In this document: positions 16,793 to 25,180 of the stretch, piece after piece
How positions within the stretch are numbered: position 1 is the stretch's first letter
Layout of the letters: each line of letters starts with the position of its first letter
Assembly: GCA_937899785.1 (NCBI GenBank)
Contig: CALCCG010000099.1
Span: 1-34,446 of the forward strand
Direction of reading: 5' to 3'
Origin: an uncultured Erythrobacter sp.
Lineage (GTDB): Bacteria > Pseudomonadota > Alphaproteobacteria > Sphingomonadales > Sphingomonadaceae
DNA: 34,446 nt
Notes under the pieces: generated by a model
What the model saw: only the letters and a program-made list of their open reading frames with translations
Databases searched by the model: none
What the model was told of the DNA's origin: nothing
Program-made: the position numbers and the translations under genes

Positions 16793-18394
16793 TTACCGCA
16801 GGCGGACTGCGATAAAGCGCGGAGGTGTGCCGCGGCGCTGGACCCGCAGGAACAACGCTTCGCGTCCTTCGCTTTCGGCCGCTTCAATCTGGCCGCGCAG
16901 CGCATCGACCGATGCGACTTCCTGATAGTTTGCTGACAGGATGATATCGCCTCTGCGCAGTCCCTTGCGACCCGCGTCCGAATTCGGATCGACCGCGCCG
17001 ACCACCAGCCCGATCGTGTCTTCATCCGCGCCAAGGCGGCGTGCGATCTGCGGGGTGAGCGCGATGACCTGAAGACCCAGCTTTTCGGCGATCACATCGT
17101 CCATCTCATCGGGGTTCATCGGTTCGTCAGAATCGGGATCGAAAGTCTGCGCCTGCTCACGCAGCTCCTCCTCGCTTGGGCGTTTGCCCAACGTTGCGTT
17201 GACGGTGAGGGCCTCACCGTTGCGCAGCAACTCAACCGGCACCGTTTCACCGGGCTGCAGATTGGCGATCAAAAAGATCACCGTTTGCTCAGCGGTCACA
17301 TCCTGGCCGTTAATCGCCGTGATGATATCGCCCGGCTCAAGCCCCGCTTCGGCGGCAGCGCTGTCGTCCTGCACCGTCTGGACGATTTCGCCGCGATTGG
17401 CGGGAAGACCAAGCGAATCCGCCATATCATCGGTTACCGGGCCAAGGCTCACACCCAGGAAACCGCGCTCGATCTCTTGGCCTTGTTTGAGCTGATCGAC
17501 AATCGGCGCGGCTATCTCGGCGGGGATGGCAAAGCCGATCCCCACGCTGCCGCCCGAAGGCGAAAAGATTGCGTTGTTAATGCCGATCACATTGCCGCGC
17601 ATATCGAACAGCGGGCCACCGGAATTGCCGCGATTGATACTGGCGTCGGTCTGGATGAAGCGGTCATAGGCCCCACCTTGGCCGGTGTTGCGGTATACAG
17701 CCGAGATAATACCGCTTGTGACCGTGCCTTTAAGGCCGAACGGATTCCCGATCGCGACCACCCAGTCACCTGGTCGCGCCAGGCTGGAATCGCCAAACTT
17801 CACGAACGGGAACACGGCGTCGGAATTGATCTTGAGAACCGCAAGATCCGAGGCCGGATCCGCGCCGACAAGCTCGGCTTCGTATTCCGTGCCGTCCGGC
17901 ATGGTGATGGTGATTTCCTCAAGTGTTGCGCGCTCGTTTGGTGCAACGACGTGGTTGTTGGTCACCACAAATCCATCGGCAGAAATGATAAAGCCTGAGC
18001 CCAAGGACTGGGCCTCCCGCGTCTGCGGCTCGGCGCGGCCTCCGCGACGACGGTTGAAGAGCCCTTCAAAAGGCGTTCCGGCAAATGGGTTGCCGTTGAC
18101 TTGAACACTTTGGCGGGTGGCGATGTTGACGACGGCCGGCTGCAATTGCTCGGTGAGATCAGCAAAACTCGCTGGAGCGCCCGCGCGAGGGACGATCTGC
18201 TGCATTGCTTCGGTCTCGTTCTGAGCCACCTGCGCTCCGACCGCTTGGCCGGTCATCAGCGATACCGCAGCGCCACCCACCAGGAGCGCGCTCGTCAGTC
18301 CATAAACATACCGCACGTTGGTCACGTCCTTTTGTTCCTTTTCGTTTGTGCCCACCGGCATAGTGGACATGGCGCGATAGTCATAGGCGCCCAT
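16793..18394 (-). CDS. degQ: Periplasmic serine protease of the Do/DegQ family
   Basis: HtrA-type protease and chaperone for envelope proteins. The trypsin-like domain shows the triad His148 (NNHVV), Asp183 (DLAVLKI) and Ser258 (GNSGGPLFD), numbered from 18394. Two PDZ domains follow (RGFLGVSLGPVTDDMA..., AGLEPGDIITAINGQDV; second with GRKGLRRGDIILSAN). It has 533 residues. The start is doubtful: GTG at 18316 follows AAGGA ten bases away and would begin directly with the signal peptide RYVYGLTSALLVGGAA, so the first 26 residues may not be translated. It is downstream of hflK-hflC on the same strand, a common proteobacterial arrangement that joins membrane and periplasmic quality control. Confidence 0.93.
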   Translation of the reverse strand: MGAYDYRAMSTMPVGTNEKEQKDVTNVRYVYGLTSALLVGGAAVSLMTGQAVGAQVAQNETEAMQQIVPRAGAPASFADLTEQLQPAVVNIATRQSVQVNGNPFAGTPFEGLFNRRRGGRAEPQTREAQSLGSGFIISADGFVVTNNHVVAPNERATLEEITITMPDGTEYEAELVGADPASDLAVLKINSDAVFPFVKFGDSSLARPGDWVVAIGNPFGLKGTVTSGIISAVYRNTGQGGAYDRFIQTDASINRGNSGGPLFDMRGNVIGINNAIFSPSGGSVGIGFAIPAEIAAPIVDQLKQGQEIERGFLGVSLGPVTDDMADSLGLPANRGEIVQTVQDDSAAAEAGLEPGDIITAINGQDVTAEQTVIFLIANLQPGETVPVELLRNGEALTVNATLGKRPSEEELREQAQTFDPDSDEPMNPDEMDDVIAEKLGLQVIALTPQIARRLGADEDTIGLVVGAVDPNSDAGRKGLRRGDIILSANYQEVASVDALRGQIEAAESEGREALFLRVQRRGTPPRFIAVRLR

Positions 18395-18521
18395 GTTTGT
18401 CAGCTACGCCTTCACACTTCACCAAGACGCACTGAACGCTGATTGAACACTCTCGCGCTTGGGCGGGCCGTGTCGACGGTTCGTCGGTCAGGCGGCGTCA
18501 AAGGAGCAAAAGCGGGCGGGA

Positions 18522-19364
18522 TCAGGGTTGGCCCTGGAACTGCCGGAAATATTCGTTGTCCGTTGACAGAATGATCGAACTGTCGCCGCGCCCTTCTCCC
18601 TTTGCGAAGCTCTGATCGTAGCTCTGCATCGCCCGATAGAAGTCGTAAAAGCCTTCATCCTTACCAAAGCTCTCGGCGTAGATGCGCGCGGCCTCCGCGT
18701 CTGCTTCGGCGCGGATGATGCGCGCGTCGCGCGTGCCTTGGGCGCGGATGGTGCGCGCTTCGCGTTCGCGGTCGGACTCCATACGCTGGAAGGCGGATTG
18801 CAAAGGGGCACCTTCCGGCAGATCGGTTCGCTTGATCTGCACGTCAATAACCTCAGCGCCATATTGTCGCGCTTCGCGATCAAGGTTGACACGCACATTC
18901 GCGAGCGCCGTCCCCCGCTCGGCGGTCAGCATATTCGCAAAAGTACGGCGCCCCAGTTCCTGGCGCAACGCCGAGTTTAAGATAGGCTCCAGAGCAATGC
19001 GCACGCCTTCGGTTGTGTTGGCGCGTTCGATCATGCGGATCGGATCGACGATGCGGAAGCGTGCATAGGCGTTAACGAGCAAGCGCTGCTGATCGTTGGA
19101 GAGCACTTCCTCATCGGTCATCTCGAGATCGAGCACGCGCTTCTCAATCCGACGCACGGATTGGATGATCGGAATGCGGAAGTAGAGACCGGCGGGATGT
19201 GTCCCCTCAACGGTGCTGGTGTTGATTACGCCCACCGGGTTACCCGTTTGAACGATCACAACCTGCTCTTCCTCGTTGACGACGAAGGCGCTCATCAGGC
19301 TCCCCACCACAGCCAGGCCGGTCAGCACGATGATCACGCGATACTTGTTCCAAACATCTTCCAT
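18522..19364 (-). CDS. hflC: Protease modulator HflC
   Basis: SPFH/band-7 membrane protein that, with HflK, forms the cage around FtsH and modulates its proteolysis. It has about 280 residues. An N-terminal membrane anchor (VIIVLTGLAVVGSLMSAFVV) is followed by the band-7 domain (NEEEQVVIVQTG, GLYFRIPIIQSVRRIEKRVLDL) and a charged coiled coil rich in Glu/Arg/Ala (DREREARTIRAQGTRDARI). ATG 19364 has GGGAGG about ten bases upstream and is preferred over GTG 19370. It starts two bases after the hflK stop, so the two are coupled. An alanine- and arginine-rich helix lies near the C-terminus. Confidence 0.94.
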   Translation of the reverse strand: MEDVWNKYRVIIVLTGLAVVGSLMSAFVVNEEEQVVIVQTGNPVGVINTSTVEGTHPAGLYFRIPIIQSVRRIEKRVLDLEMTDEEVLSNDQQRLLVNAYARFRIVDPIRMIERANTTEGVRIALEPILNSALRQELGRRTFANMLTAERGTALANVRVNLDREARQYGAEVIDVQIKRTDLPEGAPLQSAFQRMESDREREARTIRAQGTRDARIIRAEADAEAARIYAESFGKDEGFYDFYRAMQSYDQSFAKGEGRGDSSIILSTDNEYFRQFQGQP

Positions 19365-19366
19365 GA

Positions 19367-20521
19367 TCACTGCCCTCCCGTCTGAGCTGTGGGGGGGGGC
19401 GGCGTTGAGCGACGGCGCACCTCCGGAAGCGGGAGGTAGGATGTCACGCCATCGGCCTCGACGACGGTCTTATCGGTTTGAGACAGAACGCGCTCCATGG
19501 TTTCGTAGTAAAGGCGCTGGCGCGTCACACCGGGCGCCAGGCGGTATTGCTCGTACACCTTGTCGAACGCTTCGGCTTCACCTTCGGCCTGAGCGATGGT
19601 TTGCTGAGCGTAGCCTTGGGCCTGGTTGCGAGCACGGTCCGCGTTCTGTTCCGCGACGGAGACATCACGGAACGCCTCGACAACCTTACCAGGCGGGTCG
19701 GCCTTGGCGATTTCCACGCCGACCACTTGGATCCCAGCCTTATATCCATCAAGCGTTTCCTGCATGCGCTGGCGCACCGACTGCTGGATTTCCGCGCGAC
19801 CTTGGCCGGTGAAGGTTTCATCCAGGGTCTTCTCCGCAACCGAGGCGCGCATGGCGGCTTCGGCCACCTCATTTACGGTCTCTTCGGGCTCGGCGAGTTC
19901 GAACTTGAATTCCTGCAGGCTCTTGATCCGCCAGCGCACAATATAGCTTAGATCAACCAGGTTCTGATCGCCGGTCAGGATCAGTTTCTCGGCGGACCCG
20001 CCCGGAATGTTAACGGCGCGCACGCCTTCAACGTCTTCAATCTCAACCGTCTCGAGCGGGGCGGGCAGGCGGATGTGAAATCCGGGATCAAGTGTTTCTG
20101 TGTAGCTGCCCAAGAACTTTACGATGGCTTTTTCGCGCGGCTCAACGATGTGAAGGCCAGTCACCGCCCACCACAGCAGCAAACCGCCAACCACCAGGAT
20201 TGGAGCCCAACTGCGGCCTCCGGGAAGCTCCGGAAAGCGAAGGTTCGGTCCGCCCGGGCCGCCACGTCGAGGGCCTTCCGGGCCACGGTTCTTGAAAATA
20301 TCTTCGATGTTCGAGGGTCGACGATTGCCATTGTTACCGCCTGATCCGCCACCTGGAAGCCAGGGATTGCGCGGGCCGTCTCCTTTGTCGGGCTTGTCGC
20401 CTTTGGGAGCGTCATCGCCGCCAGCGCCGTTCCCGCCACCCCAGGGGTTTTTCTTGCCAGCCATAGCCAATCCGCCAAGGGCGTTGCCGAGCCGCGTCGT
20501 CAGTCCGTTTAACATGGTCAT
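19367..20521 (-). CDS. hflK: FtsH protease activity modulator HflK
   Basis: Partner of HflC in the FtsH-HflKC inner-membrane complex. A Gly/Asn/Pro-rich cytoplasmic N-terminus (KKNPWGGGNGAGGDD) leads to a membrane segment (WAPILVVGGLLLWWAVTGL), then the band-7 domain (VEPREKAIVKFLGSYTETL, GFHIRLPAPLETVEIEDVE, DQNLVDLSYIVRWRI) and a coiled coil (AEQNADRARNQAQGYAQQ). About 384 residues from ATG 20521, which follows AAGGA; ATG 20515 is equally possible and the upstream TTG at 20542 is unlikely. It is the first gene of hflK-hflC-degQ and is divergent from the Mrp gene across about 97 bases. Confidence 0.95.
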   Translation of the reverse strand: MTMLNGLTTRLGNALGGLAMAGKKNPWGGGNGAGGDDAPKGDKPDKGDGPRNPWLPGGGSGGNNGNRRPSNIEDIFKNRGPEGPRRGGPGGPNLRFPELPGGRSWAPILVVGGLLLWWAVTGLHIVEPREKAIVKFLGSYTETLDPGFHIRLPAPLETVEIEDVEGVRAVNIPGGSAEKLILTGDQNLVDLSYIVRWRIKSLQEFKFELAEPEETVNEVAEAAMRASVAEKTLDETFTGQGRAEIQQSVRQRMQETLDGYKAGIQVVGVEIAKADPPGKVVEAFRDVSVAEQNADRARNQAQGYAQQTIAQAEGEAEAFDKVYEQYRLAPGVTRQRLYYETMERVLSQTDKTVVEADGVTSYLPLPEVRRRSTPPPPTAQTGGQ

Positions 20522-20618
20522 CCCATCCTTATAGGAACGCAAATGTGGGAAAAACAGGGGTGAGCGCGTGAAATTTGCTGGCGAGCCATCACCAATTTGG
20601 TGTTAGGGACTTTGTCCT

Positions 20619-21656
20619 ATGAGCGCCGCCGATCCACCGCCCTCCAACGCCGCTTCGAATCCCGCCCTTGATCCGGCGATGTCCCCGGCCGAAGCGGAGG
20701 CGCTGGTCCGCGGCTGCTTAGCCCCTGAGATAGCGCATCGCTTGCGTTCCGCGAGGTTGAAGGAGGGGCGCGTTATATTGGTCGCCGAAGCGGGTGATCT
20801 GAGCGCCGGCGCGCGCGTCGAATTGGAAGCGGCCATGAAGCTTGCGGTGACGCGGATCGAAGGGGTCGCTGAGGTGCATGTTGCGCTGACCGCAGAGCGT
20901 CGCCGACGCCGGATCATTGCGGTCGGCTCTGGCAAAGGGGGCGTGGGCAAGTCTACACTCACTACCAATCTCGCGGTTGCGCTGGCGCGGATGGGGCGCA
21001 AAGTCGGGGTGATCGACGGCGATATCTACGGCCCGTCGCAGCCCAAACTCCTCGCGACAGAGAATCTACGACCGCTTTCGCAAGGGGACAAGCTGGTAGC
21101 GCTCGACAGCCCTCACGGCGTGAAGGTGCTGTCGATGGGGCATGTTGTCGCTCCGGGCAAGGCGCTCGCTTGGCGGGGCCCGATGGCGGGCAAGGCCCTG
21201 GGGCAATTGGTGGACGCGGAATGGGGCGATACCGATCTCCTCTTGATCGACCTGCCGCCTGGCACGGGCGATGTGCAGCTTTCGATGATGGCCGACAGCA
21301 AGCCGGATGGCGCGATCTTGGTCTCTACCCCGCAGGATCTTGCGCTGCTTGACGCGGCGCGCGCGGGGCAATTGTTTGAGCAGGGGGATGTGACGATCAT
21401 CGGCCTCGTTGAGAATATGGCTGGTTATGAGTGCCCTAAGTGCGGCCATATTAGCGATCCCTTCGGGCAAGGTGGCGTTGAACGATTCGCCAAGGCCCTT
21501 GAGTTTCCCTTCCTGGGACGCATTCCGCTCACGATCGAAACTCGATTGGCGGGCGACAAGGGCGAGCCGCCGGCAGCGCAGGATGGACGCATTGGCGAAC
21601 CTTTTCGTGCCCTTGCCGACCGGCTCGCGCGTTGGCTCGATACCGGAGAGGTTTAG
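20619..21656 (+). CDS. apbC: Mrp/NBP35 family iron-sulfur carrier ATPase
   Basis: P-loop ATPase that binds and delivers Fe-S clusters. It has 345 residues. An N-terminal MIP18/DUF59-like domain (~10-95) precedes the deviant Walker A SGKGGVGKSTLTTNLA (about 104-112), IDGDIYGPSQPKLL (switch I), LLIDLPPGTGDVQLS (switch II) and the cluster-binding CPKC (Cys272, Cys275). The upstream neighbour, divergent, is hflK. The molybdenum hydroxylase gene begins three bases after its stop, so the two are probably cotranscribed. A carrier ATPase next to an enzyme of a cluster-dependent family is suggestive but may be coincidence. Confidence 0.93.
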   Translation: MSAADPPPSNAASNPALDPAMSPAEAEALVRGCLAPEIAHRLRSARLKEGRVILVAEAGDLSAGARVELEAAMKLAVTRIEGVAEVHVALTAERRRRRIIAVGSGKGGVGKSTLTTNLAVALARMGRKVGVIDGDIYGPSQPKLLATENLRPLSQGDKLVALDSPHGVKVLSMGHVVAPGKALAWRGPMAGKALGQLVDAEWGDTDLLLIDLPPGTGDVQLSMMADSKPDGAILVSTPQDLALLDAARAGQLFEQGDVTIIGLVENMAGYECPKCGHISDPFGQGGVERFAKALEFPFLGRIPLTIETRLAGDKGEPPAAQDGRIGEPFRALADRLARWLDTGEV

Positions 21657-21659
21657 GCG

Positions 21660-23954
21660 ATGCAGGTCTCGCGGCGCGGCCTGGCCGCTGGAGCGGCGGT
21701 GGGAGGCGGTCTATTGGTGGCTTGGTGGTGGCTTCCACGCAGCTTCCCGAACCCTCTGACCGCTGGCGAAGGGGAATACATCTTTGATGCCTGGCTCAAG
21801 ATTGGCCGAGACGGGGTGGTTACCGTCGCGGTGCCTCAGCTTGAGATGGGGCAAGGCATTTCGACCTTGTTGCCGCAGGTTATCGGGCAAGAGCTGGGCG
21901 CAGACTGGCGTCAGATAGCGGTCGAGCCCGCGCCCATCTCGGGTGTCTATGGCAACGTTCCTTTGGCGCGGCGTTGGGCGCACCTTTGGGACCCGATGAC
22001 AGCGGGATTCTCAGATGATCTCGACAAGAGTATCGCCGATCGGCTGTCGGCCACCGAGCGCTTCACCGCGACGGCGGACGGCACATCGATCGCCGCGTTT
22101 GAAGCGCCTTGCCGAAACGCGGCCGCCGCCGCGCGCGCCATGCTGGCGATGGAAGCGGCTGAGCGGTGGGGCACCAAATGGGAAGCGTGCAAGGTTGAAG
22201 CTGGTTTCGTGTCCTTGCGCGATCAGCGCGCCAGCTTTGGAGAACTCGCGCAAGGGGCAGCCAAGCGCTACCCGCCCGATCCCCCACCCTTGCGCCCCGA
22301 TCCTCCAGCGGAGGAAATCTTCAGCGCGGTCGCCGCAGGCAACGCCAGCGAGGCCTCCCCTTTCCCGCGAATCGATCTCCCGTCCAAGGTGGATGGCAGC
22401 CACCAGTTCGCGGGGGATATTCGCCTGCCGGGCATGGTCTTCGCCGCCATCCGCCATGGCCCCAGCGACGCATCGGAGTTGACCGGGTTTACGGAAGACG
22501 CGGTCGCTCAGCTGCGCGGAATAAAGGGGATCGTGAAGTCCAAGCGATGGTTAGCCGTTGCGGCGACAACATGGTGGGGCGCGCATCAGGCGCTGGACGC
22601 GATGCAGCCGCAGTTCAAGGTCTCCTACCCGGTCGAGAGCGTCGAAGTCGCCGCGCGGTTGGACACGTTCCTCAAGGGCGGCGATGCATACCGTGTTGCT
22701 GAGACCGGGTTCGGCTCGGCGGGGATGGAAAGGGTCGATTTCGCCCGACGATACGAAGTGGAGCCAGCCTTGGCTGCTCCGTTGGAGACGGCGAGCGCGG
22801 CGGCGCGCTTCGATGGCGCGCGCCTGGAGCTTTGGATGGCTACGCAAGCGCCCGAACAGGCCCGCAGGGCGGCGGCCAGAGCGCTGGGTATAACGGTCGA
22901 AAGCGTCGTCCTCTACCCCATGCCCGCTGGTGGCAGCTTCGACGCGCGCCTTGAGCACGATCACGCGATTGAAATCGCTCTGATTGCGCGCGAAGTGAAC
23001 GCTCCGGTCCAACTCACCTGGCCTCGTCGTGAGGAAATGATCCGCAGCCGTCCACGCGCACCCGCCTACACGCTGATGGGCGCGCAGCTTGCCCAGCCAA
23101 ATGCCGGGCTCGCCGGTGGGATCGATGCCTTGAGAGTGCGGATCGCGTGCCCACCCTCCGCGCTTGAGTTTGGCGAGCGGCTGTTTCGTGATCGCACCAG
23201 TTGGGCGGCTATCCGCGAAAGCGCAGGCCAGAAGGACGCGCTCGCGTGCGAAGGGGCTGTGCCACCTTACAAAGTCCCCAGTCTGGTTGTCGAACACGTG
23301 CCGGTGGAGGTCGGCCTGCCCACCGGGCGCGTGCGCGGCAACGCGCATAGCTACACCGCTTTTGCGATGGAGAGCTTTCTTGATGAGATCGCCGTTGCGC
23401 ATAGCCGCGAGCCGCTTTCCTATCGCACCTCAATGCTGGGCGACGATATTCGAATGGCTGCCTGCCTGCAGCGCGCCGCGCAGCTTGCTGAATGGAACGG
23501 AGGCGCGGACCAAAGCGGACAGGGGCTCGCATGCCATCGGATCGGGGATGTGGACACTGGCGGGCGCATCGCCTGTGTCGCCACGGTGCGGGGTGCGCAA
23601 GGTGGTTTGCGCGTCGTCAAGCTGTCGGTCGCGGTTGATATAGGACGGATCATCAACCGGGACATTGCGCGACAGCAGATCGAAGGCGGTTTGATTTTCG
23701 GCTTGGGATTGGCGCTCGGCTCGGCGCCACGCTGGCGCGCTGGCCTTCCAGCCACCCTCAACTATGAAGACATCGGCGTGCCGACCCTAACCGATTGCCC
23801 AGAGATCGAAATTGCCCTCATTCCAAGTGGGGCTCCGCCCGCCGATCCAGGAGAGTTGGGTGTGGCGGTGGCGCCGCCCGCGATCGCCAACGCGCTCTTT
23901 TCAGCCACAGGCTTGCGCCTGCGCCGCCTGCCCTTACTTTCGGATGGACTATGA
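21660..23954 (+). CDS. Exported molybdenum hydroxylase large subunit (xanthine dehydrogenase/IorB-like)
   Basis: Large, molybdopterin-cytosine-dinucleotide-binding subunit of the xanthine oxidase family, closest in layout to isoquinoline 1-oxidoreductase beta subunits. It has 764 residues. The N-terminus is a twin-arginine signal (SRRGLAAGAAVGGGLLVAW), implying export of a folded, cofactor-loaded enzyme. The body has VAVPQLEMGQGISTLLPQV, a second module starting around residue 230 (RIDLPSKVDGSHQFAGD), GGSFDARLEHDHAIEIAL, and the C-terminal PGELGVAVAPPAIANALF with the presumed catalytic Glu732. The [2Fe-2S] small subunit normally encoded beside it is absent. The substrate is unknown. Confidence 0.87.
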   Translation: MQVSRRGLAAGAAVGGGLLVAWWWLPRSFPNPLTAGEGEYIFDAWLKIGRDGVVTVAVPQLEMGQGISTLLPQVIGQELGADWRQIAVEPAPISGVYGNVPLARRWAHLWDPMTAGFSDDLDKSIADRLSATERFTATADGTSIAAFEAPCRNAAAAARAMLAMEAAERWGTKWEACKVEAGFVSLRDQRASFGELAQGAAKRYPPDPPPLRPDPPAEEIFSAVAAGNASEASPFPRIDLPSKVDGSHQFAGDIRLPGMVFAAIRHGPSDASELTGFTEDAVAQLRGIKGIVKSKRWLAVAATTWWGAHQALDAMQPQFKVSYPVESVEVAARLDTFLKGGDAYRVAETGFGSAGMERVDFARRYEVEPALAAPLETASAAARFDGARLELWMATQAPEQARRAAARALGITVESVVLYPMPAGGSFDARLEHDHAIEIALIAREVNAPVQLTWPRREEMIRSRPRAPAYTLMGAQLAQPNAGLAGGIDALRVRIACPPSALEFGERLFRDRTSWAAIRESAGQKDALACEGAVPPYKVPSLVVEHVPVEVGLPTGRVRGNAHSYTAFAMESFLDEIAVAHSREPLSYRTSMLGDDIRMAACLQRAAQLAEWNGGADQSGQGLACHRIGDVDTGGRIACVATVRGAQGGLRVVKLSVAVDIGRIINRDIARQQIEGGLIFGLGLALGSAPRWRAGLPATLNYEDIGVPTLTDCPEIEIALIPSGAPPADPGELGVAVAPPAIANALFSATGLRLRRLPLLSDGL

Positions 23955-24048
23955 TCCGGGAACCCGCCTCTCTCTCCGGTTCGTGTTGCCGGTGCAGGGT
24001 CTTTACGCAAGTCTGGATACAGACGCGATCTAGCGCGTTGAGTGCGCA

Positions 24049-25083
24049 ATGACCTGGCAACCGCAACACCTGCCGAACGATCATCCGCCCGTAAAGAGCG
24101 GAACCGTTGGCGTGCTCCTTGTCAATTTGGGTACGCCGGATGGCCCGGATCCGGCGTCGGTCAAGCGCTATCTGAAGCAGTTCCTTTCGGACAAGCGCGT
24201 GATCGAAATCCCGTCGATCGCCTGGCAGCCTATCTTGCGCGGGATTATCCTGAACACGCGTCCGCAAAAGAGCAGCAAGGCCTACTCCAAGATCTGGACC
24301 GAACGTGGCTCTCCCCTAGCCGACATCACCGCGAGCCAGGCCGAAGCGATCGCGACCGAGCTCGGTGCCGAGATCGTGGTCGATTACGCCATGCGCTATG
24401 GTTCGCCTTCGATCGAACAACGCCTGACCGAGCTTACAGCCAAGGGCTGCGACCGCGTTCTGGTTGCGCCGCTTTACCCGCAATACAGCGCTGCGACGAC
24501 CGCGACCGTGTTCGACGAGGTGGCGCGTGTATTGGGCGAGATGCGATGGCAGCCGGCTTTGCGGTTCCTGCCCCCTTATCACGATGATCCCGCCTATCTC
24601 GACGCTTTGGCAGACGATTTGACCAGGCAGGTTTCGGCTCTCGACTTCAAACCCGAGGTCATGCTTCATTCGTTCCATGGTATGCCGCTGCGCACGCTCG
24701 AACGCGGCGATCCATATCACTGCCAATGCCACAAAAGCGCGAGGCTCCTGCGCGAGCGGCTTGAAGGACGACCAGAGTTTGAAGGTGTTCGGTTCGAAAC
24801 AACCTTCCAGTCGCGCTTTGGCCCGGCCAAATGGCTCGAACCGGCCACCGACGACACTTTGGTCGCGGAAGGCGAGAAAGGCACGAAGCGGCTCGTCGTC
24901 GCTGCGCCTGGTTTTTCGGCCGATTGCGTCGAAACGCTAGAGGAACTGGCGCTCGAGGGTCGCGACGAATTTGTTGAAGCAGGCGGAGAGGACTACGCTG
25001 TGCTAAGCTGCCTCAACGTTAGTCAGAGCGGTGTTGCGATGCTTGAGACGATAATCCGGCGTGAGCTTTCCGGCTGGATTTGA
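24049..25083 (+). CDS. hemH: Ferrochelatase
   Basis: Inserts Fe(II) into protoporphyrin IX, the last step of protoheme synthesis, at the cytoplasmic face of the membrane. It has 344 residues. Visible are VLLVNLGTPDGPDP at the N-terminus, GSPLADIT, VDYAMRYGSPSI, VLVAPLYPQYSAATTAT, the catalytic-histidine motif LHSFHGMP (about 206-213), CHKSARLLRE, TFQSRFGPAKWLEP and the C-terminal VETLEELALEG with the conserved glutamate. A cytochrome P450, which needs heme, follows about 97 bases later. I see nothing odd in it. Confidence 0.95.
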   Translation: MTWQPQHLPNDHPPVKSGTVGVLLVNLGTPDGPDPASVKRYLKQFLSDKRVIEIPSIAWQPILRGIILNTRPQKSSKAYSKIWTERGSPLADITASQAEAIATELGAEIVVDYAMRYGSPSIEQRLTELTAKGCDRVLVAPLYPQYSAATTATVFDEVARVLGEMRWQPALRFLPPYHDDPAYLDALADDLTRQVSALDFKPEVMLHSFHGMPLRTLERGDPYHCQCHKSARLLRERLEGRPEFEGVRFETTFQSRFGPAKWLEPATDDTLVAEGEKGTKRLVVAAPGFSADCVETLEELALEGRDEFVEAGGEDYAVLSCLNVSQSGVAMLETIIRRELSGWI

Positions 25084-25096
25084 CGCTTAACTTTAT

Positions 25097-25110
25097 TTAC
25101 ACCTGTGTCA
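25097..25110. promoter_or_regulatory. Short imperfect palindrome upstream of the P450 gene
   Basis: TTACACCTGTGTCA contains ACAC-CT-GTGT plus one more outer pair. It lies about 70 bases before the P450 start and resembles the size and symmetry of TetR-type operators. No regulator gene is nearby. The evidence is weak. Confidence 0.25.
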
Positions 25111-25180
25111 GTTGCATTCGCGCACCGAGCTTCCGGGCACTCCGGAACCGGCGTATCGCTTTGGAGAGAGCAGACGGATC

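Noticed and set aside
24042..24587. 181-codon plus-strand ORF over the start of hemH
   Set aside because: A shadow frame; the hemH frame shows continuous ferrochelatase motifs.
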